A stretch of DNA of 28,113 nt from Elusimicrobiota bacterium (GCA_028871595.1 JAGWMT010000009.1:1-28113); one strand, 5' to 3'; positions 1 to 7,204 are shown, counted from the stretch's first letter. Numbers and translations are program-made. Notes: generated by a model from the sequence alone, not told the origin.

Positions 1-3000
1 GTCGCCCGTGTAGTCGAGATTCAGCGACGTCTGGCGCCACGTCAGCGCCGTTCCCGCGCCGATCTCGGTCCCGTCGCGCGCCACGTCGCCGGTCATCACG
101 GCGAAGCCGCTGCCGCCGCCCGTCGCCAGCTGCGCGTCGATGGGCCGGCTCTGCGTCAGGAATTCGTGGCGCCAGCCCACGCTGACGAACGGACGCCAGA
201 AGAAGCCGTTTTCCCCTTTGAAGACGTTCGAGAAGCGCAGGCCCACGGTGGACTGGAGCGACTGCGCGGTCTGGGGACTCACGGCCAGGTTCAGCGCGTC
301 CGCGCCGGTCTCCGTGAAGCGGCCGATCATCAGGCGGTCGTAGTTGAAGCCTCCGAACGGGGAGACGATCCCGTACTCGGGAACGGCGACGTCGTAGCTG
401 ACTCCGGCGTTCGTGTTGAACTCCGTGCCCGTCGGGGCGGCGGTGGCGTTGCGCGCGACGTTGCCGAAAAGGATGGAGCGGTTGGTTTTATAAAAATCGG
501 CGGCGCCGCCGACGTAAAGGTTGGCGCGGAAGTTGTCGGTGAAGCCCGTTCCGTACACTCCCAGGCGGGCGCTGTTGTTGTCCACGGTGCCGGCGGCCGG
601 GGCGTTGATCCCGGCGTGGCCGTGCAGATAGCCCGCGGAGACGCCCGCGGCGAAATGATCGTCGAAGCGGTAGTCCGCGCCGCCGGTCAGGCCGCCGGTG
701 TTGGTCGCGTAGCCGGGCTGCGTGCCGGAGACGCTGGTGGCCTCGGCGACCCGGCCGGTGGTGACGACGCCGGAGGTGAAGAAGCCCCAGCGCGAATGCG
801 AGCCCCCTTCGCTCCCCAGGTCCAGGGCGCCCAGGTCGGTGCTGTCGTAGGCGATCAAGGTTCCCGGATAAGGCGAGGGCCGGCTCACGGAGTAGGAGGC
901 GTATTCGGACTTGGCCGCCTCGCCGTCGGCCAGCGCGGTCACGCGCCGGGCGACGGCCGACGACTGGGCTCCGGAGGCGGCCAACCCGACCCCGCGCATG
1001 GAGGCCAGGGAGACCGGCCCGATCTGGTCCAGGGCCGCGCGCAAGGTGGGCGCGTCCATGGTGTAGAGGTTTCCGATGACGGTGGCCTGGTCTCCGGTGG
1101 GATTGACCCGCAGCGCCTCCAGCCCGCCTCCGATGGCCGCCTGGTTGCCGGTCGTCCCGGCGACGTTCGCGAAAGGAACGAGGTGCGCGGTCAGAAGCAG
1201 GCTGCCCGCGTTGTAGGTGGGCGTGAAGGACAGCGCGGCCGGCGAAGCGATGGAGGCGAAGGTTCCGACATGCGAACCGTAGGCGATCGGCGTGAACGTC
1301 GCGCCTTCCAGCACGACCTGCGGGGTCAGCCCGACCTTCAGCGTTCCCCCCGTCAAAGCGGCCGCGTTGGTCACGTTGAAGGTGGGCGTCGCCTTCATGG
1401 TGAGCTGCAACGTCCCCGGTCCGGTGTAGCTGTCCACGGTCTGCGCGAACGTGGAGAGGTTGAACGCGCCGCCGGCGTTCACCGTGAGGGGTTTCGTCGT
1501 GAGCAGGGCGTTGTCGATGCCCGCTTGGAGCACGCCGCCGTTGACGGTGGTGCCGCCGGCGAACGTGTTGGCGGAACCGAGGGTCAGCGTCCCGGCGCCG
1601 ATCTTCGTGAGCGCGCCGGCGCCGCCGATGACGCCCGCCGCCACGGCGTCGAAGGAATTCGTGTCGAAGGTGCCGCCGCCGGCGCCCAAAGTCACGGCGT
1701 TGGCGAACGTCAGCGGCGCGATCGTCTGCAAAGTGGCGTTGTTCAAAGTCAGCGTGCCCGTGCCCAGCGCGGACCCGTTGCCGATGCCCAGCACGCCGGC
1801 GTTGAGCACCGTGGTTCCGCCGGAGTAGGTGTTGACGCCGGTGAGGTTCAGGGTGCCGCTGCTGACCATGGTCAGGGAGCCCGCGCCGCTGATGAGGCCC
1901 GACAAGGTGGAGACGTTGCCGACCGTGTCGATGGAGCCGCTCGCGGTCAAAGTGACGGAGCTGGTCAAGGTCAGCGGTTCCAGGATCTGGAGGGTCCCGG
2001 CGCCAGCGAAGGTGAGGGCGCCGACGCCCAGGGCGGCGGAATTGTTGATGTTGACGGTGCCGGCGCCGATCGTCGTGCCGCCGGAGTAGGAGTTGGAGCC
2101 CGTCAGGAACAACGTCCCGGTCCCGACCTGGGTCAGGCTGCCGGCGCCGCCGATCGCGCCGCCCAAGGTGGTCGCGTGAGCCTGCGTGTCGATGGTGCCG
2201 CTCCCGTTGAGGGTGACGGCGCGCGAAGTGACGAAGACCGCGGTCGTCTGCAGGGTGCCGCCGTTGAACGTCAGGCCTCCCGTCGCCAGGCCCAGGTTCA
2301 CGTCGGACGCCGCGCTCAGTATGCCGGAATTGAAAGTGGTGCCGCCGGAGTAGGTGTTGACGCCGCTGAGAACGATCTTGCCGCCGCCGACCGAGTCCGC
2401 GACGGTCAGCCCGCCCGCGGCCGAGCCGTCGGCGATGACGCCGGAGAACGTGGACGCGTTGCCGAAGGCGTCCAACGTCCCCCCGCCTCCGTTCAGCGTG
2501 ACGGCGCGCGCGTCGGTCAACGCCGCCGCGGTCTGCAAGGTCCCGCCTCCGAACGTCAGGCCGCCGCCCGCGGCGCCGAGGTTGTTCTCCGCCGCGACGT
2601 TCACGGCGCCGGCGTTGAACGTGGTTCCGCCGGTATAGGTGTTGGCGCCGGTGAGGAACAAAGTTCCGGTTCCCGTCTTCGTGAGCCCCGCGCCGGACAG
2701 GATCCCGGTGAACGTGGACACGTTCGCCCCCGAGTCGAGCGCGCCGCCGCCGGCCCCCAGGAGGATGTCGCGCGAGAAGGACAGGGCCGCGGTGGTCCGC
2801 AGGCCGCCGCCGTCGAGCGTGACCGCGCCGCTGCCCAGCTCGTTGAGATTGTCGATGCCGATCTCACCGCCCTTGACCGTCGTTCCCCCGCTGAAGGCGT
2901 TCGCGCGGGACAAAGTCAAGGTTCCGGCGCCGGTCTTCACAAGCGATCCGCCGGCTCTGGAGTCGCCCAAGGTTCCGGCGTAGGCGGTGCTGGTGCCGTC

Positions 3001-3933
3001 CGCGCCGACGGTCAGCCGCGCCGCGCCGAGTTCCACCGTGCTGTTGGCGTCGCCCGCCAGGGAGCCGAACGTCTGATTGAAGCCGGCCAGGTTGAGGTCC
3101 GCGTGCCCGGCCCCGCTGTTCAGCGTGACGCGACCCGTGCCCAGCACGTCGGCCGCGCCGGCCAGGATCCCGGCGCCGAGCGCGCCGTTGATCGTCGTTC
3201 CTCCGGAGTAAGTGTTGGCCCCGGACAGGGTCAGGACGCCGCCGCCCGAGGTGTCGCCGACGGTGAGAAGGCCCGAGCCGGACACGACGCCGGAGAACGT
3301 GGAATTCTTCGCGTTCAGATCGAGCGTCCCTCCACCCGCGTTGAGGACGACGCTGCGCGTTGCCGTGATGCCGGCGGCCGTCTGAAGGGTCCCGCCGCCG
3401 AACGTCAGCGCGCCGGCGGCCGCGCCCAGGGAGGCGTCCGAATTGACGTTGAGAGTCCCTTCATTAAGAAGCGTGCCGCCCGCGTACGTGTTCGCACCGG
3501 ACAGAATCAGGCGGCCGGACCCGGTCTTCGAGAGCGTTCCCGTGCCGCTGATCGCCGAGGAGACGCTCCAATCGCGGCCCGAGCCGTTCTTGAACGTGAC
3601 CAGTCCCGTGATGGGCAGCCCGCCGGCTCCGGTCAGGGCGACCGCGCTCGGGGCGTTGGTGACGTCGAGGACGGTTCCCGAGGAAACGGAAGGCAGATCG
3701 GTGAGCAGGCTGATGGTTCCGCCGGACATCCACGAGATCAGCGGCGTGCCGTTGAAATTCTGGCTGGCGGCGGCGGTGATCTGGGCGCGCAGGCTCCCGT
3801 CCCCGGAATCGAAATTATTGACGACGTTGTAGGTTCCCGCGAAGCCCGGCGCGGCGCACACGGACAGCGCGGCGGTCACGGCGGTCGCGCGCTTGAGGTA
3901 CGCGCGGATTCGTCCCGGTCTGAAAATCTTCAT
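1..3933 (-). CDS. Autotransporter with passenger repeats and C-terminal beta-barrel (partial, C-terminus off the window)
   Basis: Reading from the ATG at 3933 gives 1311 codons with no stop before the window edge. The protein starts with a basic n-region (MKIFRPGRIRAYLKR) and a hydrophobic segment ending in CAAPGFA, a likely signal peptide cleaved near residue 32. Residues about 130-810 hold eight copies of the autotransporter-associated beta-strand repeat, each built on LxLSGxNTYSGGTT followed by a GxL..G.GTLQ segment. Residues about 950-1010 form an Ala-rich linker. From about 1045 (SRWGFFTSG) the protein looks like an autotransporter translocator barrel, with alternating aromatic and small residues and motifs such as LGVYGTGF and FFRPFVSVGWRHEF. 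Roughly the last one or two strands lie outside the window. By family, the barrel inserts in the outer membrane and the beta-helical passenger is surface exposed. Passenger function is unknown; the repeats suggest adhesion but prove nothing. Start choice: no other start codon lies in frame just upstream. Confidence 0.9.
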   Translation of the reverse strand, partial: MKIFRPGRIRAYLKRATAVTAALSVCAAPGFAGTYNVVNNFDSGDGSLRAQITAAASQNFNGTPLISWMSGGTISLLTDLPSVSSGTVLDVTNAPSAVALTGAGGLPITGLVTFKNGSGRDWSVSSAISGTGTLSKTGSGRLILSGANTYAGGTLLNEGTLNVNSDASLGAAAGALTFGGGTLQTAAGITATRSVVLNAGGGTLDLNAKNSTFSGVVSGSGLLTVGDTSGGGVLTLSGANTYSGGTTINGALGAGILAGAADVLGTGRVTLNSGAGHADLNLAGFNQTFGSLAGDANSTVELGAARLTVGADGTSTAYAGTLGDSRAGGSLVKTGAGTLTLSRANAFSGGTTVKGGEIGIDNLNELGSGAVTLDGGGLRTTAALSFSRDILLGAGGGALDSGANVSTFTGILSGAGLTKTGTGTLFLTGANTYTGGTTFNAGAVNVAAENNLGAAGGGLTFGGGTLQTAAALTDARAVTLNGGGGTLDAFGNASTFSGVIADGSAAGGLTVADSVGGGKIVLSGVNTYSGGTTFNSGILSAASDVNLGLATGGLTFNGGTLQTTAVFVTSRAVTLNGSGTIDTQAHATTLGGAIGGAGSLTQVGTGTLFLTGSNSYSGGTTIGAGTVNINNSAALGVGALTFAGAGTLQILEPLTLTSSVTLTASGSIDTVGNVSTLSGLISGAGSLTMVSSGTLNLTGVNTYSGGTTVLNAGVLGIGNGSALGTGTLTLNNATLQTIAPLTFANAVTLGAGGGTFDTNSFDAVAAGVIGGAGALTKIGAGTLTLGSANTFAGGTTVNGGVLQAGIDNALLTTKPLTVNAGGAFNLSTFAQTVDSYTGPGTLQLTMKATPTFNVTNAAALTGGTLKVGLTPQVVLEGATFTPIAYGSHVGTFASIASPAALSFTPTYNAGSLLLTAHLVPFANVAGTTGNQAAIGGGLEALRVNPTGDQATVIGNLYTMDAPTLRAALDQIGPVSLASMRGVGLAASGAQSSAVARRVTALADGEAAKSEYASYSVSRPSPYPGTLIAYDSTDLGALDLGSEGGSHSRWGFFTSGVVTTGRVAEATSVSGTQPGYATNTGGLTGGADYRFDDHFAAGVSAGYLHGHAGINAPAAGTVDNNSARLGVYGTGFTDNFRANLYVGGAADFYKTNRSILFGNVARNATAAPTGTEFNTNAGVSYDVAVPEYGIVSPFGGFNYDRLMIGRFTETGADALNLAVSPQTAQSLQSTVGLRFSNVFKGENGFFWRPFVSVGWRHEFLTQSRPIDAQLATGGGSGFAVMTGDVARDGTEIGAGTALTWRQTSLNLDYTGD
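1505..3545 (-). repeat. Eight passenger-associated beta-strand repeat units inside the autotransporter
   Basis: The NTYSGGTT-type core recurs eight times on the minus strand, near plus-strand positions 3480, 3210, 2890, 2635, 2345, 2080, 1815 and 1555. Spacing is about 255-320 bp. Cores read NTYAGGTL, NTYSGGTT, NAFSGGTT, NTYTGGTT, NTYSGGTT, NSYSGGTT, NTYSGGTT and NTFAGGTT. Units are diverged at DNA level (only short identical runs such as gccgccggagtaggtgttg), so they look like old duplications rather than a recent expansion. Each is expected to form rungs of a parallel beta-helix. Confidence 0.85.
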
Positions 3934-3942
3934 TCTCCGACA

Positions 3943-3948
3943 AGTATA
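3943..3948 (-). promoter_or_regulatory. Putative -10 box (TATACT) of the autotransporter gene
   Basis: TATACT on the minus strand lies 9 nt upstream of the ATG at 3933, so transcription would begin only a few bases before the start codon. A GGAG lies just 1-2 nt before the ATG, too close for a normal Shine-Dalgarno. No clear -35 box is visible. The same arrangement recurs at other operon heads in the window. Confidence 0.4.
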
Positions 3949-3965
3949 GCTATTCGAGATAAGGA

Positions 3966-4000
3966 TCGGGGCGCGCCGCGAGCGTCGCGGCGCGCCCCGA
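3966..4000 (-). terminator. Perfect 16-bp hairpin, likely terminator of the Spy-like gene
   Basis: Arms tcggggcgcgccgcga (3966-3981) and tcgcggcgcgccccga (3985-4000) are perfect reverse complements around a 3-nt loop gcg. The hairpin starts 18 bp past the stop codon of the minus-strand Spy-like gene and ends 18 bp before the -10 box of the autotransporter. On the minus strand it is followed by TCCTTATCTC, a weak pyrimidine tract rather than a strong U-run. It probably insulates the two genes. A protein-binding palindrome is the alternative. Confidence 0.6.
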
Positions 4001-4017
4001 GGGCGTCCTCGCGGCGT

Positions 4018-4554
4018 TTATTTCCCGCCGTCGTCGTCATCCTTGTCGTCGTCCTGATCCTTCGGGGACGGGCGGTCGCCGCCTCGTCCGCGCCAACCGC
4101 GTCCCCCCGGGCCCTGCATCATGCCTTCGCGCATGTGCTTGGCCATCCCCAGGACCATCTTCGCCTGTTGGGTCGGGGTCAGGAACGACGCCAGCCCGTC
4201 GTGGAACTTCTCCTGCTCGGACGTCATCTCCTGTCGCGCGGACTTCAGCGAGGCCAGGGTGGCCTTGATCTCGTCGTCGGAGGCCTTCGCCTTCACCTGG
4301 TCTCTCAGGGTCTTGATGCCGGCCTTCATCTTCTCCCCGATGGGCTTCATCGCGTCCATATGGGCCTTCATCGCGTCCTTGAACTTCGAGGCCTGCTCGT
4401 CGCTGAGGCCCAGATGCTTCTTCATCCGGTCTCCCATCTCATGACGGGGACCGTCCTTCGGTCCGTCGGCATCGTCGTTCGCCCGGGCGTGGACCGCCGA
4501 CAGGCCCGGCACCAGCAGCGCCGCGGCGAGCGCGGCGCGAATCAGTCTCTTCAT
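4018..4554 (-). CDS. Spy/CpxP-like (LTXXQ) periplasmic protein with acidic tail
   Basis: A 178-aa protein. The ATG at 4554 is preferred over an in-frame ATG 14 codons upstream because AGGGAGG lies about 8 nt before it and because the product then begins with a clean signal peptide (MKRLIRAALAAALLVPG, cleavage near AVHARA). The mature part is helical and Met/Lys-rich. It carries LGLSDEQASKF and LTPTQQAKM, the two signatures of LTXXQ-motif (Spy/CpxP/ZraP) proteins. The C-terminus changes to a Gly/Arg-rich stretch and then a strongly acidic tail (KDQDDDKDDDDGGK), which could bind cations. In the family these are periplasmic chaperones or metal-responsive proteins of envelope stress systems. It diverges from an ECF sigma factor whose operon encodes a second protein of this type, so it is a likely target or co-regulator of that sigma factor (inference). 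Substrate or metal cannot be told from sequence. Confidence 0.8.
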   Translation of the reverse strand: MKRLIRAALAAALLVPGLSAVHARANDDADGPKDGPRHEMGDRMKKHLGLSDEQASKFKDAMKAHMDAMKPIGEKMKAGIKTLRDQVKAKASDDEIKATLASLKSARQEMTSEQEKFHDGLASFLTPTQQAKMVLGMAKHMREGMMQGPGGRGWRGRGGDRPSPKDQDDDKDDDDGGK

Positions 4555-4648
4555 GGATTTCGCCTCCCTTCGATCGGACGGCTCCGGCATCCCCAATCTG
4601 TACTCAATTCCCGGCCGTCAAGGATATAGACGCCGTGTCCCGGTTGGA

Positions 4649-4666
4649 TGTGTCGCTCCCGACACA
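4649..4666. promoter_or_regulatory. Inverted repeat upstream of the ECF sigma gene, possible operator
   Basis: TGTGTCG and CGACACA are perfect 7-bp reverse complements separated by ctcc. An outer ggtt/aacc pair would extend the stem across a 3-nt bulge. It lies in the divergent region between the Spy-like gene and the sigma factor, about 63 bp before the chosen sigma start. It could be an operator or an mRNA hairpin; there is no direct evidence for either. Confidence 0.3.
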
Positions 4667-4711
4667 ACCCCCGCCTCCGGAGCGTCCCAAACGCGCCGGG
4701 CGCACCTTATG

Positions 4712-4717
4712 TATCAT
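4712..4717 (+). promoter_or_regulatory. Putative -10 box (TATCAT) of the sigma/anti-sigma operon
   Basis: TATCAT matches TATAAT at 5 of 6 positions and lies 11 nt before the GTG chosen as start of the sigma gene. If used, the leader would be only about 5 nt and the ATG at 4648 would lie upstream of the transcript. No convincing -35 or ECF-type promoter was found. Confidence 0.3.
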
Positions 4718-4728
4718 GGGCGGGCGCC

Positions 4729-5307
4729 GTGAGCGAACGTGTGATCACCGACAACGAACTGATCGAAAGCGTCCTGAACGGGAGCCGGGACGACTACGCG
4801 GAGCTGGTTCGACGGCATCACGCGCGGGTCAGCGGCCTGTGCGTCTCGATGCTGGGGCGTTCGGCCGCCGAGGACGCCGCGCAGGAGGTGTTCCTGAAAG
4901 CCTACTCCCGCCTGAAGGATTTCCGCCGCGACAGCGCTTTCTCCACGTGGCTGTACCGGGTCGCTTCGAACCACTGCCTCGACCTTCTGCGCGCGGAGGG
5001 GCGACGCAAGTCCGAGTCGCTGGACGGCCTGGTGGAGCGCGAGGGCCCGGGTCTCCAGCGCCTGCTGGCCGACCCCAGCGATGCGCCGCGCTCCTTCGAG
5101 GACTCGGAGCTGGTGCGGGACGTGTTGTCCCGTCTGCCGGACGACTACCGGCTGATTTTGACTTTGCGGGAAATGGAGGGCCTGGAATACAAGGAGCTGA
5201 TGGAGGCTCTCGACTGCTCGATGGACTCCGTGAAGGCGAAGCTCCAGCGCGCGCGCCGGAAATTCCGCGAGGTGCTCCGACACATTCTGCCGAAGGAAAG
5301 CGTCTAA
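4729..5307 (+). CDS. ECF-type RNA polymerase sigma-70 factor (RpoE-like)
   Basis: The 192-aa product has a sigma region 2 (YAELVRRHHARVSGLC through AEDAAQEVFLKAYSRL and FSTWLYRVASNHCLDLLR, about residues 20-90). An acidic linker follows, then a sigma region 4 helix-turn-helix (LSRLPDDYRLILTLRE, LEYKELMEALDCSMDSVKAKLQRARRKFRE, about 125-185). Region 3 is absent, as in ECF sigma factors. The frame is open from an ATG at 4648, but the first 27 codons resemble nothing in the family and a -10-like hexamer lies inside them, so the GTG at 4729 (VSERVITDNELIES) is preferred. It is followed after 14 bp by a zinc-finger anti-sigma gene and then a Spy/CnrX-like gene. By family it directs core polymerase to envelope-stress promoters when released by the anti-sigma factor. 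Its regulon is unknown, though the divergent Spy-like gene is an obvious candidate. Confidence 0.92.
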   Translation: MSERVITDNELIESVLNGSRDDYAELVRRHHARVSGLCVSMLGRSAAEDAAQEVFLKAYSRLKDFRRDSAFSTWLYRVASNHCLDLLRAEGRRKSESLDGLVEREGPGLQRLLADPSDAPRSFEDSELVRDVLSRLPDDYRLILTLREMEGLEYKELMEALDCSMDSVKAKLQRARRKFREVLRHILPKESV

Positions 5308-5321
5308 CGGGCGAGGGGCCA

Positions 5322-5780
5322 ATGGAACACGAACGGATCGCCGGTAAGCTGTCGGAGTACCGCGACGGGGCGCTGAGTCCCGCGGAGCGCGACGAGGTGT
5401 CCCGGCATCTGTCGGGCTGCGCCGATTGCGCCGCCGAACTGGCCGACTGGGGCGCGCTGTCGGCCGCGTTCCTGCGCCGTCCCGCTCCGCCCGCGCCGTT
5501 CCAGACCGAGGCCTTCGTCTCCCGGGTCATGGCGCGCCTGCCCGCGGAGTCCGCGGAGCCGTTCGCCCGCCTGCTCTCGCGGTGGCTGGCGCCGGCCCTG
5601 GGCCTGGGCTTCGCCGCTCTGGCCTTCTCGTTCTCGCCGTACGTTCGGGACGCGGGTCTTGATCCGGCGGCCGCGCTGATCTCGTCGGGCGCGGAGCGCG
5701 CGGGCGCCGCGGACCGGATCACTCGCCCCGGAGCCTCGGTCGGCGGCGATTTGTTCGGTCTGGACCCGGAGGAACGATGA
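5322..5780 (+). CDS. Zinc-finger (zf-HC2) transmembrane anti-sigma factor
   Basis: A 152-aa protein starting at an ATG 14 bp after the sigma stop. The N-terminal cytoplasmic part contains the H-x3-C-x2-C core of the anti-sigma zinc-binding domain (His29, Cys33, Cys36 in SRHLSGCADCAAEL). A single membrane span lies around residues 88-107 (WLAPALGLGFAALAFSF), followed by a short periplasmic Ala/Gly-rich tail. The expected role is to hold the upstream sigma factor inactive at the inner membrane until an envelope signal arrives. Its TGA overlaps the ATG of the next gene (ATGA, 5777-5780), so the two are translationally coupled. The frame extends upstream through the sigma gene, but that is only a long open shadow; the ATG at 5322 matches where family similarity begins. 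Confidence 0.88.
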   Translation: MEHERIAGKLSEYRDGALSPAERDEVSRHLSGCADCAAELADWGALSAAFLRRPAPPAPFQTEAFVSRVMARLPAESAEPFARLLSRWLAPALGLGFAALAFSFSPYVRDAGLDPAAALISSGAERAGAADRITRPGASVGGDLFGLDPEER

Positions 5781-6172
5781 GTCCCATCCGTCGCGCCGCC
5801 CTGACCACGTTTCTTCTGGGTTTGATTCTCGGCGCCGCCGCCGGTTCCTGGGGACAGCGCGCGATGTTCCGGCGCTTCATCAAGAAAGGGCCCGACGCCG
5901 CGCACATGATCCGCCGCTTGGACCGGGAACTGTCCCTGAACGAGACCCAGAAGAGCGCGATCCTGGCGATACTGGGAGCGCGCCGGGCCGAGATCGAGGC
6001 CGTGAAGAAGGACGCCCGGTCACGCTTCGAGGCCATGCGCGCGGCGACCGACGCGGACATCCGCAAGACTCTGCAGCCGGACCAGCAGGCGAAGTTCGAC
6101 GCGATGACGGCCCGCTGGCAGGCGCGCATGCGCGAGCGCGAGAAAAACGGCGGTCCGCCGCCTCCGCCCTGA
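5777..6172 (+). CDS. Membrane-anchored Spy/CnrX-like periplasmic sensor-type protein
   Basis: A 131-aa protein with an N-terminal membrane anchor (residues 8-26, LTTFLLGLILGAAAGSWG), then a helical, charged domain carrying LSLNETQKSAIL and LQPDQQAKFDAM. These are the paired helix motifs of LTXXQ/heavy-metal-resistance (Spy, ZraP, CnrX) proteins. It ends in a Pro tail. The start overlaps the anti-sigma stop. In the CnrYXH system of Cupriavidus a membrane-anchored periplasmic sensor of this fold controls an anti-sigma/ECF pair, and the gene order here suggests a similar role (inference). No His/Met metal-site cluster of the CnrX type is obvious, so the signal may be misfolded protein rather than a metal. 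The stop lies 1 bp from the stop of the convergent minus-strand gene. Confidence 0.75.
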   Translation: MSPIRRAALTTFLLGLILGAAAGSWGQRAMFRRFIKKGPDAAHMIRRLDRELSLNETQKSAILAILGARRAEIEAVKKDARSRFEAMRAATDADIRKTLQPDQQAKFDAMTARWQARMREREKNGGPPPPP

Positions 6173-6173
6173 C

Positions 6174-6485
6174 TCAGCGCCGGACGGAATCGCGCGTGGG
6201 GTGCGCCCCGGCGGCCCATTGCTCGAGCGGAGCCTTGCCCCCTTTTTGAGGCATCGTGAAGCCCACGAAGAGAGCGATGCCGGCCAGGAAGGCCAGTTCG
6301 AGAGCGACGATGGCCGCGCCTTCAACCAACCCCACGACCTTTTTCAGAATCCAGAGTCCCACGGCGCCGCCGGCGATCACGGAGAGCGTGACCACGTGAT
6401 AGGCGGTGCCCGTGTAGTCCGGGTAGGCGACGGCGTAGGCCAGATAGATCAGGGACGCGAGCAGCGCGGGCCGGATCAGCGCCAC
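6174..6485 (-). CDS. Small three-span membrane protein of unknown function (last gene of the Tol/Ton operon)
   Basis: A 103-aa hydrophobic protein with about three predicted membrane spans (residues 6-21, 29-48 and 54-77) and a short hydrophilic C-terminus (PQKGGKAPLEQWAAG). The GTG start at 6485 overlaps the end of the TonB/TolA-like gene by 10 nt and has GAGGAA 5 nt upstream, so it is clearly a gene of this operon. I do not recognise a family. Location suggests it works in the inner membrane with, or is simply co-expressed with, the TolQR-like proton channel. TonB-system accessory or unrelated membrane protein are both possible. Confidence 0.65.
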   Translation of the reverse strand: MALIRPALLASLIYLAYAVAYPDYTGTAYHVVTLSVIAGGAVGLWILKKVVGLVEGAAIVALELAFLAGIALFVGFTMPQKGGKAPLEQWAAGAHPTRDSVRR

Positions 6486-7204
6486 GCTTCCTCGGATTTC
6501 AGCGTCAGGTGGATCTTAAGGAACGGCTCGGGGAAGGCGGCGGGCAGGGCCGGGAAGGGCGCCGCCGCCTGCACCGACGCGAGGGCGGCCGTGTCGAAGT
6601 CCGAATCCCCGGAGCTGGATTCGACGTCCAGGTCGGTGATGGTCCCGTTGCGCAGAATGGAGAACTCGACGGCGCCGTCCGCGTCCAAGCGCGGCATTCG
6701 CCGCCGCCAGGCCTGCCACAGCATCATGCGCACCTGCGAGATATACCAGGGATAGGGAAAGTTGGGAAGGTCCGTGGCCACCCCGGCGCCGGCTCCCGAA
6801 GCGCTCCCGGCCGCGGGGCCTGAGTCGGAGGAGGCCGTGGCGGAAGGCGCCCCGGGCCCCGCCAAGGTGCTGGACGGCGAAGTCCCCGCGTCGTCGTCCT
6901 TCCCCCCGCCGCGCAGGAGGCTGGGGCGCGGCAGGGCGATGGGGCCGTGCCGCTTTCCGCGGACCGCGACCGCGTCCGGGTCCGCCTGAGGCGCGATGTC
7001 CGAGCGCGCCGCGGCGGCCTTGGCCGCCGACGCGGCCGCCGGGCCCGCGCTGGAGATCACGGCGGCGCTTCCGCCGACGAAGTCGATCATGTACACCTTG
7101 TCGGCTCGCGCGCCGGTCCGCGAGGCGAAGTAGACGAACGCGGCCGCGCCCAGCAGATGGAGCCCCACCGAGCGCGCCAAATAGGGCTTCAGCGCCTCGT
7201 TCAT
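6476..7204 (-). CDS. TonB/TolA-like energy transducer
   Basis: A 242-aa protein with a short cytoplasmic start, one N-terminal membrane span (about residues 12-27, VGLHLLGAAAFVYFA) and a long Ala/Ser/Gly/Pro-rich periplasmic spacer (about 45-145). The C-terminal domain reads PYPWYISQVRMMLWQAW...DADGAVEFSILRNG...SGDSDFDTAALASVQAAAPFPALP. That is the TonB/TolA C-terminal fold: a two-strand pattern around a conserved small-to-large sequence, then an Ala-rich helix. It lies directly after ExbB/TolQ- and ExbD/TolR-like genes (ATGA overlap at 7201-7204). By family it couples the proton-motive force to outer-membrane work. Neither TolB/Pal nor a TonB-dependent receptor is adjacent, so TolA or TonB cannot be decided. 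Confidence 0.8.
   Translation of the reverse strand: MNEALKPYLARSVGLHLLGAAAFVYFASRTGARADKVYMIDFVGGSAAVISSAGPAAASAAKAAAARSDIAPQADPDAVAVRGKRHGPIALPRPSLLRGGGKDDDAGTSPSSTLAGPGAPSATASSDSGPAAGSASGAGAGVATDLPNFPYPWYISQVRMMLWQAWRRRMPRLDADGAVEFSILRNGTITDLDVESSSGDSDFDTAALASVQAAAPFPALPAAFPEPFLKIHLTLKSEEAWR

Noticed and set aside
1505..3545. Regularly spaced repeats that could suggest a CRISPR-like or satellite array
   Set aside because: The repeats are in frame, diverged, about 255-320 bp apart and encode NTYSGGTT-type beta-helix rungs of the autotransporter.
166..4629. Longest open frame in the window, 1487 codons on the plus strand
   Set aside because: It is antisense to the autotransporter and the Spy-like gene, is composed mainly of Arg, Gly, Ala and Val in repetitive order, and has no recognisable domain. 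GC-rich third positions on the opposite strand create such frames.
4616..4632. TTGACG and CGTCTA on the minus strand as promoter parts for the Spy-like gene
   Set aside because: TTGACG has no acceptable -10 at 16-18 bp and CGTCTA (an ECF-like -10) has no GGAAC-type -35 at the right distance. Too weak to list as a promoter.
4635..5321. Possible N-terminal extension of the anti-sigma gene through the sigma gene
   Set aside because: The extra residues are Arg/Gly/Pro-rich out-of-frame translation of the sigma factor; similarity to anti-sigma factors begins only at the ATG at 5322.
4829..5905. Minus-strand open frame of 358 codons
   Set aside because: Opposite the sigma and anti-sigma genes, low-complexity Arg/Ser/Pro composition, no start signal or domain.
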